Shown here piece after piece: positions 1 to 5,809 of a DNA stretch of 5,948 bases (the stretch's first letter is position 1; each line of letters begins with the position of its first letter). The position numbers and the translations under genes were made by a program. The stretch comes from an uncultured Prevotella sp. GTDB taxonomy: Bacteria > Bacteroidota > Bacteroidia > Bacteroidales > Bacteroidaceae. A model generated the notes under the pieces. That model was given only the letters and a program-made list of their open reading frames with translations. It was not told the origin of the DNA and searched no databases. Location: assembly GCA_900546605.1 (NCBI GenBank), contig URDV01000140.1:1-5948 (forward strand), in the 5' to 3' direction.

Positions 1-14
1 AAGTTAGTTAAGGC

Positions 15-168
15 ATAATTTGAGCATGTCTTTTTGCCGCTTTTGAAACCTTCACTCAGTCACATAGCCCGCTATGCCCCCCTTCGGTTCCCCCGTTATC
101 GGGGGACAGAAACCTTCGTTCAGGCTTCAAAATCGGCTAAAAATACATGCAAAAAATGCTCAACTTAT
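15..168. repeat. Large imperfect palindromic intergenic element (copy 1)
   Basis: The two halves pair imperfectly end to end. Outer arms 15-27 (ATAATTTGAGCAT) and 156-168 match as reverse complements at 12 of 13 bases. Inner arms start GCATGT at 24 and end ACATGC at 150, and continue through a TTTTTGCCG / CGGCTAAAAA stem with a few mismatches and one bulge. Inside are two perfect hairpins: CATAGC-cc-GCTATG (63-76) and CCCCCG-ttat-CGGGGG (90-105). A 9-mer GAAACCTTC is repeated at 45-53 and 109-117. There is no convincing reading frame. The arrangement resembles a non-coding palindromic or MITE-like repeat. It could also act as a structured RNA end downstream of dnaX, although no U-tract marks it as a classical terminator. 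The outer limits are approximate. Confidence 0.6.
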
Positions 169-183
169 TCTTTTACCATTACT

Positions 184-371
184 TAAGTAGGTGTTTAAAA
201 TTAGTTTATATAATCATGTTTAGAATGAGTCGATATGCCTTGGCGCACTCTTTCGTTCATAAACATAGGTTTTATTGGTCACGTAGCTCGCTACGCTTCC
301 TCTTCAACCTACCTATTTCTGAACGAGATACTGCACCCATTCATATCAACCAATTTAAAATACCTACTTAT
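184..371. repeat. Large palindromic element (copy 2) with terminal inverted repeats, abutting dnaX stop
   Basis: The left arm begins TAAGTAGGTGTTTAAAATTA at 184. The right arm (348-371) is its reverse complement with a few mismatches: TAAGTAGGT is identical, followed by ATTTTAAATTGGTT. The interior also pairs patchily, for example TCTTTCGTTCA against TATCTCGTTCA. The centre is a perfect hairpin CGTAGC-tc-GCTACG (282-295). The surrounding 19 bases (278-296) match the core of the neighbouring palindrome (59-77) at 16 of 19 positions. The terminal TAA of the right arm is the dnaX stop codon. This looks like a MITE-like or REP-like non-coding element. No transposase is present in the window. Confidence 0.65.
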
Positions 372-2233
372 GCCAATTCAAGGTTGAGTTCTTTGCGCAT
401 GAATTCTAAGTCGGGATAGTCGTTGAGCAATTCCTTAAAGCGTTCAACACGGCTGAAGGCACGATGTGGAGCTGTAGATGACTTGATGTTGAATTGCAAC
501 GTAATGTAATCGTTGCGCAACTGCGTACGTAGGTAAGTCATGAGCGAAATTTGCTCCTGTCGCATATATTGTTCCACCATTTCATTTTCCACCTCCACTT
601 GCACAGTCCAAGTAGTGGTGTCGAGATGTAGCGTCATTGTCTTCATACGTCCCATCAAGTGATTTTTCTCCTTAGGCAGTTGTTGCGCATAGCGAAACCA
701 ATAGTAAGTAAGGCGTTCGGCATCAAATTCGTTTTTGAGCTTTTGAAGCTTCGAAGTCGAAGTGCTGGGTTGAGTGGCACTTGCAGCGGTAGCCGTTTGG
801 CCCGATGTATTGCTCTGCCTAATTTGTTGCTGCATGGCACGCAGCGAAATGGTGTGAGCTGGTTTACGCAAGTAGCCTGAAGAGTTGTTGCTGGCTGCCA
901 CCAGTTGCTGATAGGTGCTTTGCTGCTGAATGGCAGCTGCTGCAGCCGCTTCAGCACTATTGGGTGCAGGGGTAGCTTGAGCGGAGTGTAATGAAGAGTG
1001 AGGTGAGGCAGCAGGTTGATGTGCTGCGGCAGAGCGTGCCGCTGTGGGGCGCGCTTGCTGCTGTGTGGGAGCAGCAATGTGTGAAAATATGGGTTTAAGT
1101 CGTCGTATAGGGCTACGCCCACAGCCAGCGTCGTCATCGCCCGTAGCAACTTGTGCCACCTCTATGAGCGTGAGTTCAACCAGCAAACGCTTGTTGCGTG
1201 CGGTGTTGTAACTCATGTCGCAGTTGTTGCACAACTTGAGTGCGCGATAGAGCAACTTGGGTTCGCAGCGCATGGCTTGTTTGTGGTAGCGTTGGCGCAC
1301 CTGGTCACTCACATCAAGCAGCGGTAGTGTTTGTTCGTCGCGGCTCATGAGCAAATTACGAAAGTGTGCGGCCAAGCCTCCAATGAAGTAATTGCCTTCA
1401 AACCCTTTGCACAAAATGTTGTTCAAACGGTTCATGGCAGTAGGAATGTCTCCCTTGAGCAATGTGTCGGTCATGCTAAAGTACTCGTCGTAGTCGAGCA
1501 CGTTAAGGTCTTCAATTACCTTTTGGTAAGTAATATTGCCCTCACAAAAGCTCGTCACTTGGTCAAAGATAGACAAGGCATCGCGCATACCGCCATCAGC
1601 TTTTTCGGCAATCACGTGCAGTGCCTCAGGTTCGAAGCTAACCCCTTCCTTGTTGGCCACATACTCCAAGTGCTTAATAGTGTCGGCCACCGTGATGCGC
1701 GCAAAGTCATAAATTTGACAACGGCTCAAGATGGTAGGCAAAATTTTATGTTTCTCGGTAGTAGCCAACACAAAAATGGCATGTGCGGGTGGTTCTTCAA
1801 GTGTTTTTAAAAAAGCATTGAAGGCAGCAGTTGAGAGCATGTGCACCTCGTCGATGATAAACACCTTGTAACGGCCTATCTGTGGCGGAATTTGCACTTG
1901 TTCAATCAGTCCACGAATGTCCTCAACACCATTGTTCGATGCAGCATCAAGTTCATGAATGTTATATGAGCGTTGCTCATTAAAGGCTCGGCAGCTTTCG
2001 CATTCATTGCAAGCCTCGCCCTCAGGCGTAGGGTGCAAACAGTTAATGGTTTTGGCAAAAATACGGGCACAAGTAGTTTTGCCCACACCGCGTGGCCCGC
2101 AAAACAAGTAAGCGTGAGCCAACTTGCCTTGTGCTATGGCATTTTTTAGCGTTGTGGTCAAAGCGTGCTGTCCCACCACGCTGTCGAACGTTGTGGGGCG
2201 GTATTTTCTGGCAGATACTATATATTCGCTCAT
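368..2233 (-). CDS. dnaX: DNA polymerase III subunit gamma/tau
   Basis: This is the ATPase subunit of the clamp loader, which loads the beta sliding clamp onto primed DNA and couples the polymerase to the replisome. With the ATG at 2233 (MSEYIVSARKYRP) it is 621 residues. Visible motifs are Walker A GPRGVGKTT (46-54), four zinc-binding cysteines C65, C75, C78 and C81, Walker B FIIDEVH (125-131), the SRC arginine-finger motif (170-172) and sensor 2 GGMRDALS (214-221). The clamp-loader collar region follows to about residue 383. Next comes a low-complexity Ala/Gln/Ser/Thr linker (about 384-494) and a C-terminal region (about 495-621) unlike the E. coli tau tail. An in-frame TTG nine bases upstream (2242) is a less likely start. 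There is no Shine-Dalgarno sequence. No canonical frameshift site for a short gamma form lies in the linker. The stop codon is the end of a palindromic repeat. The identification is very secure. Confidence 0.97.
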   Translation of the reverse strand: MSEYIVSARKYRPTTFDSVVGQHALTTTLKNAIAQGKLAHAYLFCGPRGVGKTTCARIFAKTINCLHPTPEGEACNECESCRAFNEQRSYNIHELDAASNNGVEDIRGLIEQVQIPPQIGRYKVFIIDEVHMLSTAAFNAFLKTLEEPPAHAIFVLATTEKHKILPTILSRCQIYDFARITVADTIKHLEYVANKEGVSFEPEALHVIAEKADGGMRDALSIFDQVTSFCEGNITYQKVIEDLNVLDYDEYFSMTDTLLKGDIPTAMNRLNNILCKGFEGNYFIGGLAAHFRNLLMSRDEQTLPLLDVSDQVRQRYHKQAMRCEPKLLYRALKLCNNCDMSYNTARNKRLLVELTLIEVAQVATGDDDAGCGRSPIRRLKPIFSHIAAPTQQQARPTAARSAAAHQPAASPHSSLHSAQATPAPNSAEAAAAAAIQQQSTYQQLVAASNNSSGYLRKPAHTISLRAMQQQIRQSNTSGQTATAASATQPSTSTSKLQKLKNEFDAERLTYYWFRYAQQLPKEKNHLMGRMKTMTLHLDTTTWTVQVEVENEMVEQYMRQEQISLMTYLRTQLRNDYITLQFNIKSSTAPHRAFSRVERFKELLNDYPDLEFMRKELNLELA

Positions 2234-2256
2234 ATGTGTCAAAGTAGGAATGTTTG

Positions 2257-2264
2257 CAAAGGTA
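2257..2264 (-). promoter_or_regulatory. Candidate dnaX promoter -7 box
   Basis: On the minus strand this reads TACCTTTG, matching the Bacteroidetes -7 consensus TAnnTTTG. A run of nine A residues (2267-2275, minus strand) lies just upstream. Transcription would begin near 2250, giving a leader of under 20 nt before the ATG at 2233. No clear TTTG -33 element is present at the usual spacing, so the call rests on one box plus position. Confidence 0.5.
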
Positions 2265-2345
2265 AGTTTTTTTTTCGTTTCCGTGGCTAAAAACTGAGGA
2301 TACTTGCAGACGGAGGGGGGTGAGTATTGACAAGTGCCTTAATAA

Positions 2346-2370
2346 TAAGTAGGTGTTTAAAATTAGTTTA
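2346..2370. repeat. Solitary 25-bp repeat, identical to an arm at 184-208
   Basis: This 25-bp stretch begins TAAGTAGGTGTTTAAAATTA and matches 184-208 without a mismatch. Similarity stops abruptly on the right (CTCAAG here, TATAAT there). No facing inverted copy is evident nearby. It therefore looks like a lone end of the palindromic element found downstream of dnaX, so the same repeat family sits on both sides of the gene. Confidence 0.7.
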
Positions 2371-2394
2371 CTCAAGTTCTAACCAATAGGCATT

Positions 2395-2561
2395 GTACTC
2401 AATGGCACATGAGTATAGTACTCAATGGCACATGAGTATAGTACTCAATGGCACATGAGTATAGTATTCAATGGCACTTGAGCATAGTACACAATGGCAC
2501 TTGAGCATAGTACTCAATGGCACTTGAGCATAGTACTCAAGTGTACATGAGTATAGTACTC
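2395..2561. repeat. Tandem array of seven 23-bp partly palindromic units
   Basis: Seven contiguous 23-bp units start at 2395, 2418, 2441, 2464, 2487, 2510 and 2533. A partial unit GTACTC (2556-2561) follows. Units 1-3 are identical and run GTACTCAATGGC to CATGAGTATA. Units 4-6 form a second subtype with CACTTGAGCATA. Unit 7 is divergent (GTACTCAAGTGTACATGAGT). Within a unit TACTCA faces TGAGTA, and across unit junctions TGAGTA-tag-TACTCA forms another inverted repeat. The array therefore alternates potential hairpins. It has no unique spacers and its period is not a multiple of three, so it is neither a CRISPR nor a coding repeat. It lies about 130 bp upstream of the dnaX promoter candidate. 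Confidence 0.9.
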
Positions 2562-2562
2562 T

Positions 2563-2588
2563 AAAAAAACACACATTGTGAGCAATGT
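2563..2588 (-). terminator. Weak hairpin followed by seven U
   Basis: On the minus strand a 6-bp stem ACATTG / CAATGT (2588-2583 and 2578-2573) with a 4-nt loop is followed by GTG and then seven T residues (2569-2563). The stem is AT-rich and weak. It could act as a back-up terminator behind the stronger lut operon hairpin, or be chance. Confidence 0.3.
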
Positions 2589-2602
2589 CCGTTAAGTGCT
2601 CT

Positions 2603-2632
2603 CGCGCGCGTGTGCGTACGCGTATATATATA
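2603..2632. other. 30-bp alternating pyrimidine-purine tract (possible Z-DNA)
   Basis: The tract starts CGCGCGCGTGTGCGTACGCG and continues as TA dinucleotides. Every step for 30 bp alternates pyrimidine and purine. The GC/GT-rich half is the type of sequence able to adopt Z-DNA under negative supercoiling. The TA half would melt or extrude easily. It lies between the lut terminator and the 23-bp array, in a non-coding spacer. Confidence 0.6.
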
Positions 2633-2666
2633 ATGTGTGCAGACTTACGTTTGGCACATGAGGTAG

Positions 2667-2712
2667 AAAAAACAAAAGCCCACTCGCTATGTAAAAAGTT
2701 AGCGAGTGGGCT
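2667..2712 (-). terminator. Rho-independent terminator of the lutABC operon
   Basis: A perfect 12-bp inverted repeat, AGCCCACTCGCT (2677-2688) and AGCGAGTGGGCT (2701-2712), encloses a 12-nt loop. On the minus strand the stem runs straight into TTTTGTTTTTT (2677-2667). That is a classical intrinsic terminator oriented for transcripts coming from lutC, whose stop is about 60 bp upstream. There is no U-tract on the other side, so it is one-directional. A small CCCCA / TGGGG hairpin (2733-2748) lies between the lutC stop and this terminator. Confidence 0.9.
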
Positions 2713-2770
2713 AAATGGTAGTAACTGATACGCCCCAACCTTATGGGGTGGAGGTGTATGATAATAGATG

Positions 2771-3382
2771 TTACACAATAACCACTGTAACGTCCTTGGC
2801 ACCATGTGCACCAAAAACAAGAGCTTGTTCAATGTCGGCCGTTTTTGAAGGACCTGATATGAAACAGCCATAAGGTACATCAGGATTGTTGGGCAAACGG
2901 TGGTAAGCCTCGTGCATATTGTTCACCAAGTTGGTACGCTTTAACACAATGACCAAAGCCTCAGCAATGAAGAAAATAGCACGGTGACGCACATACTCCT
3001 CAATCCAGCAACAGGCATTTTCGGCCACCCCTAATTTACTCTCAATGATGGCCAAGTCGGTGCCATTCAGTTCAGCAGGCGTAGCTACCTCATCGGGGTT
3101 AAACACCTTGCCAGGCAAAGACTCTTTACCAGCGAGTGTGGGTAGCGTGTTGGCTATGGTAGTAGCATTGGGATAAAGTTCAGCAATGAACTGTCCCAGG
3201 CTTTTGCCATTAGCAGGTAGCACCACGGCATGTCCGCCCCCTTGTTGCAACACCTTGCTAAATTGTGCTACGGGGTCGCTATAGGTAGTAGCTTTGGCTT
3301 GCAAGATTGAAAGGTCGGGGCGTTCAAACACTTCGGTGGTGTGTTGGCGTATAGAAGCTAAAATATCAGATTTGCTTGACAT
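2771..3382 (-). CDS. lutC: Lactate utilization protein C (LUD domain)
   Basis: LutC is the third component of the LutABC complex, which oxidises L-lactate to pyruvate in the cytoplasm. Its exact biochemical part is not well defined. The 203-residue product has a helical N-terminus (SSKSDILASIRQ) and then a single LUD domain. The recognisable signatures are TDLAIIESKLGVAENACCW (108-126) and the C-terminal ISGPSKTADIEQALVFGAHG (175-194), the latter highly typical of the family. It is somewhat shorter than the roughly 230-240 residues of E. coli YkgG or Bacillus LutC, but both ends look natural. The ATG at 3382 lies 10 bp after the lutB stop with no Shine-Dalgarno sequence. The gene is the last of the operon and is followed by a strong terminator. 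Confidence 0.93.
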   Translation of the reverse strand: MSSKSDILASIRQHTTEVFERPDLSILQAKATTYSDPVAQFSKVLQQGGGHAVVLPANGKSLGQFIAELYPNATTIANTLPTLAGKESLPGKVFNPDEVATPAELNGTDLAIIESKLGVAENACCWIEEYVRHRAIFFIAEALVIVLKRTNLVNNMHEAYHRLPNNPDVPYGCFISGPSKTADIEQALVFGAHGAKDVTVVIV

Positions 3383-3392
3383 GTGAGATGTG

Positions 3393-4781
3393 TTATTGAG
3401 GGTCTTTCTTTTGTTTCACTTCGTCGTTATACAAGTCGTCAAATGTGCGAGAGGCAAAGTGTGGCATTTCGCGTTCAGCCCCCCAAGCATTCAGGGCATT
3501 CTGTACCATGAAGTGTGGAATGTGATTGGCCAATGGGGCAAAGCGCAAAGCTGTGTGATAAAGTCCGCCATGCTCAAAGAGCAACTGCATGCCACGTGAC
3601 ATGAGATGTTTGCCCTTGTTCTCCACTCTCAGTTGCTTCAACTCTTGACGCCACAGGTATATTTGGTCGGCTAAGTCGACTTTGGCAGGACACACGTTTT
3701 GACATGAATAGCACAAAGAGCAAGCCGACACATTGTCTTTATACTTCACGGGGTCGTGTACCATGCCCAGGTTAATGCCAATGGGGCCAGGTATGAAGTA
3801 GGTGTAGGCATAGCCACCTGAACGACGATAAACGGGACAAGTGTTCATGCAAGCACCGCATCGCAAGCAGTTGAGCACTTGTCGATGCTCAGGTTGTGAC
3901 AAGAGTTTGCTGCGCCCATTGTCGACAATGATGATGTGCAACTCTCCGCCTTTGCGCGGTGAACGATAGTGTGAGGTGTATGTGGTGCTGGGCTGACCAG
4001 TGGCCGAGCGTGCCAATAAGCGAGTAAACACACCCAAGGCTTCGCGGTCGGGTACAATTTTTTCTAAGCCAAAGGCTGTAATTTGCAATCGTTTGGTGTT
4101 AAGAGCTGTACCCATGTCGGCATTGCCTTCATTGGTACACACCACGCATTCGCCCGTTGAGGCAACAGCAAAGTTCGCCCCAGTCATGGCAGCTTCGGCT
4201 TCAATAAACTTTTTGCGTAGGTTGCGACGAGCCACGTGTGTGAGGTAAGTTTGGTCGCAATTGCCAGGTTCACATCCCTCCATTTCGCGGCAAAAGAGTT
4301 CACTAATCTCCTCCTTTTTCACTGCAATGGCGGGTAGCACAATGTGCACAGGCTTGCGGTGCAACATTTGCAGAATGCGTTCACCCAAATCAGTTTCGAG
4401 CACCTCAATGCCTTGTGCCTCAAGGTAAGGGTTGAGTTCGCACTCCTCGGCCAGCATTGACTTACTCTTAACAAAGTGCTTGACTTGGTGTTGTTGTAGC
4501 AAACTGGCAACAATGTGGCAATATTCGTCAGCATCTTTGGCCCAATGCACAATGGCACCATTGCGTGTGGCATTTTGTTCAAACTCTTCAAGCAGTTCGG
4601 CCAAATGCGAGTTGCTATACATTTTAAGTTGCGAAGCTGCCTCGCGCAAGTCCTCCCATTCGGGCACATCGTGTGCCATGCGGTCACGTTTTTCGCGCAC
4701 CATCCACAGTGTTTCATCGTGCCATGCAGCCTGCTTTTTATTCTTTAAAAATTCAGTAGCTTGTTTTGCGTGCTTAGACAT
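3393..4781 (-). CDS. lutB: Lactate utilization iron-sulfur protein B
   Basis: LutB is the large iron-sulfur subunit of the L-lactate oxidation complex and presumably carries electrons from lactate towards the respiratory chain. The 462-residue product is close to E. coli YkgF in length. Residues of about 75-295 form the LUD domain, including ASTGECVVCTNEGNADMGT (207-225). Two ferredoxin-like CxxCxxCxxxCP motifs follow: C305, C308, C311, C315 and C354, C357, C360, C364, each expected to bind a 4Fe-4S cluster. The region between them, GGYAYTYFIPGPIG (322-335), is also family-typical. The C-terminal about 90 residues match the LutB tail in position. The ATG at 4781 overlaps the lutA stop by 8 bp (ATGTCTAA), implying translational coupling. 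No signal peptide or membrane segment is seen. Confidence 0.96.
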   Translation of the reverse strand: MSKHAKQATEFLKNKKQAAWHDETLWMVREKRDRMAHDVPEWEDLREAASQLKMYSNSHLAELLEEFEQNATRNGAIVHWAKDADEYCHIVASLLQQHQVKHFVKSKSMLAEECELNPYLEAQGIEVLETDLGERILQMLHRKPVHIVLPAIAVKKEEISELFCREMEGCEPGNCDQTYLTHVARRNLRKKFIEAEAAMTGANFAVASTGECVVCTNEGNADMGTALNTKRLQITAFGLEKIVPDREALGVFTRLLARSATGQPSTTYTSHYRSPRKGGELHIIIVDNGRSKLLSQPEHRQVLNCLRCGACMNTCPVYRRSGGYAYTYFIPGPIGINLGMVHDPVKYKDNVSACSLCYSCQNVCPAKVDLADQIYLWRQELKQLRVENKGKHLMSRGMQLLFEHGGLYHTALRFAPLANHIPHFMVQNALNAWGAEREMPHFASRTFDDLYNDEVKQKKDPQ

Positions 4782-5505
4782 TTCCAGAGAGTATTTGGGC
4801 TATATGTAGCGTCTTGATGTTAAGTTTTTCGCGGGCAATGATGCCGTTTTGATGCATAAGGCAAGAGCAGTCAGCTCCCACAATGTATTCAGCTCCGGTG
4901 TTAACATGGCGCATCACCTTGTCGCGCCCCATTTGTCCCGACACAGCGTGCTCTTCGACGGCAAACATACCGCCAAAGCCGCAGCACTCGTCGCGACGTT
5001 CGGGTTCAACTATTTCAATGTCGTGCACCAATGAGAGCAGATTGCGTAGCTTGTTGTAATAAGGAACGTTGCGCTCGCTGGGCGATGAGAGCCCGAGCAA
5101 ACGCACCCCGTGGCAACTATTTTGAATGCTCACCTTGTGAGGAAAACTAACATCGAGGTGGGTAGGACGAATAACATCGTGTATGAACTCGCATATTTCG
5201 AACACGCGGCCTTGTGCTGAGCAGCGGTGTGGCACTAAGCGGTCATAGTGGTCGCGTACAAATGACACGCATGAGGCTGATGGCCCTACCACATAGTCGT
5301 ATTGGCCAAACACCTTTTCAAAGTGCTCAGCCAAGTGGCGAGCTTCGTCCTCAAATCCGGCATTGCCCATGGGCTGTCCGCAGCAGGTTTGTCCCTTGGG
5401 GTAAACTACATCAACGCCCAATTGCTCAAGCAAGTGGAGCGAAGCCATGCCCACCTCGGGAAACACGGCATTGACGTAGCAAGGTATGAATAATGCAACT
5501 TGCAT
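4774..5505 (-). CDS. lutA: Lactate utilization protein A (CCG-domain Fe-S protein)
   Basis: LutA is the first gene of the LutABC L-lactate oxidation operon. The 243-residue protein has the length expected for LutA/YkgE. It has two cysteine-rich CCG domains, the type used in heterodisulfide-reductase-like and glycolate-oxidase-like subunits to bind an iron-sulfur centre. The first has C9, CCGQP (41-45) and GPSASC (74-79). The second has C131-H132, CCGFGG (174-179) and ADCSC (211-215). All key cysteines are present. Start at ATG 5505 (MQVALFIPCY) fits the family N-terminus. There is no Shine-Dalgarno sequence; the upstream DNA is TA-rich. It overlaps lutB by 8 bp. No lactate permease or regulator gene is visible in the window. 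Confidence 0.95.
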   Translation of the reverse strand: MQVALFIPCYVNAVFPEVGMASLHLLEQLGVDVVYPKGQTCCGQPMGNAGFEDEARHLAEHFEKVFGQYDYVVGPSASCVSFVRDHYDRLVPHRCSAQGRVFEICEFIHDVIRPTHLDVSFPHKVSIQNSCHGVRLLGLSSPSERNVPYYNKLRNLLSLVHDIEIVEPERRDECCGFGGMFAVEEHAVSGQMGRDKVMRHVNTGAEYIVGADCSCLMHQNGIIAREKLNIKTLHIAQILSGNV

Positions 5506-5552
5506 GGGTTGAGTAATGTTATATATATATGTAGACTATTGTTATGTAGTGG

Positions 5553-5560
5553 CAAATTTA
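5553..5560 (-). promoter_or_regulatory. Candidate lut promoter -7 box (proximal)
   Basis: The minus strand reads TAAATTTG, matching TAnnTTTG, about 48 bp before the lutA ATG. A TTTG lies upstream (5575-5578), but with a gap of only 14 bp instead of the usual 19-21, so the pair is imperfect. This box and the distal one are alternatives or tandem promoters. Confidence 0.4.
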
Positions 5561-5611
5561 CCTAAAATCATTAGCAAATGGTTTCTCCTCAAAAGTTTTT
5601 TTGTAATGCTG

Positions 5612-5619
5612 CAAAGTTA
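5612..5619 (-). promoter_or_regulatory. Candidate lut promoter -7 box (distal)
   Basis: The minus strand reads TAACTTTG, a full match to TAnnTTTG, about 107 bp before the lutA ATG. This would give a leader of about 100 nt. No good -33 TTTG is seen at the standard distance. The inverted repeat at 5642-5669 lies just upstream, where an activator or repressor could act. Confidence 0.4.
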
Positions 5620-5641
5620 CTTAACATTAGAGCTGCCTTGA

Positions 5642-5669
5642 TTGCACAATGTGAACAATAGTTGTGCAA
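5642..5669. promoter_or_regulatory. Inverted repeat TTGCACAA-N12-TTGTGCAA, possible operator
   Basis: Two perfect 8-bp half-sites (5642-5649 and 5662-5669) are separated by 12 bp, so their centres are 20 bp apart, about two helical turns. This geometry suits a dimeric DNA-binding regulator. The position, 137 to 164 bp upstream of lutA and about 23 bp upstream of the distal -7 box, suggests control of the lut operon. The regulator is unknown. Confidence 0.35.
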
Positions 5670-5725
5670 ATGATAATGGCATACAGATGGGTGTGGTGTG
5701 TGATTTTACGATTCCATCTTAACGT

Positions 5726-5776
5726 GTTGGCGGATTTAGTAAACAAGTTGATAAGTTAACGGGTTAACAGGTAAGT
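5726..5776. repeat. Short copy of GTTGGCGGA / GTTAAC module
   Basis: This module contains GTTGGCGGA (5726-5734), AACAAGTTGATAA (5742-5754), GTTAACGGGTTAACA (5755-5769) and ends GGTAAGT. The same blocks in the same order occur in the longer copy to the right, where extra 16-bp units are inserted. It contains two GTTAAC palindromes 8 bp apart. Non-coding on both strands. Confidence 0.6.
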
Positions 5777-5809
5777 CAGCCAAATTATTTATGTTTTTTG
5801 TTATTCTGA

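Noticed and set aside
147..419. 90-residue plus-strand reading frame
   Set aside because: It runs through the palindromic elements and into the antisense of the dnaX end, has no family resemblance and no promoter; its sequence is explained by the repeats.
733..740. CTC AAA AAC as a linker frameshift site for a gamma form of DnaX
   Set aside because: The base before AAA AAC is C, so it is not a canonical X XXY YYZ heptamer, and the -1 frame stays open for over 30 codons instead of stopping promptly as in E. coli.
655..1149. 164-residue out-of-frame reading frame inside dnaX
   Set aside because: It overlaps the low-complexity linker in another frame of the same strand, and such repetitive composition readily leaves alternate frames open. 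It has no recognisable domain.
2234..2242. TTG start of dnaX three codons upstream
   Set aside because: The ATG at 2233 gives the family-typical N-terminus directly before YIVSARKYRP and fits the short leader expected from the candidate -7 box.
2395..2561. CRISPR array
   Set aside because: Repeats are directly contiguous at a 23-bp period with no unique spacers, and no cas genes are present.
2422..2880. 152-residue minus-strand reading frame across the repeat array
   Set aside because: It starts inside lutC in a different frame and crosses the terminator and the tandem array, whose 23-bp period does not preserve frame. No protein features are visible.
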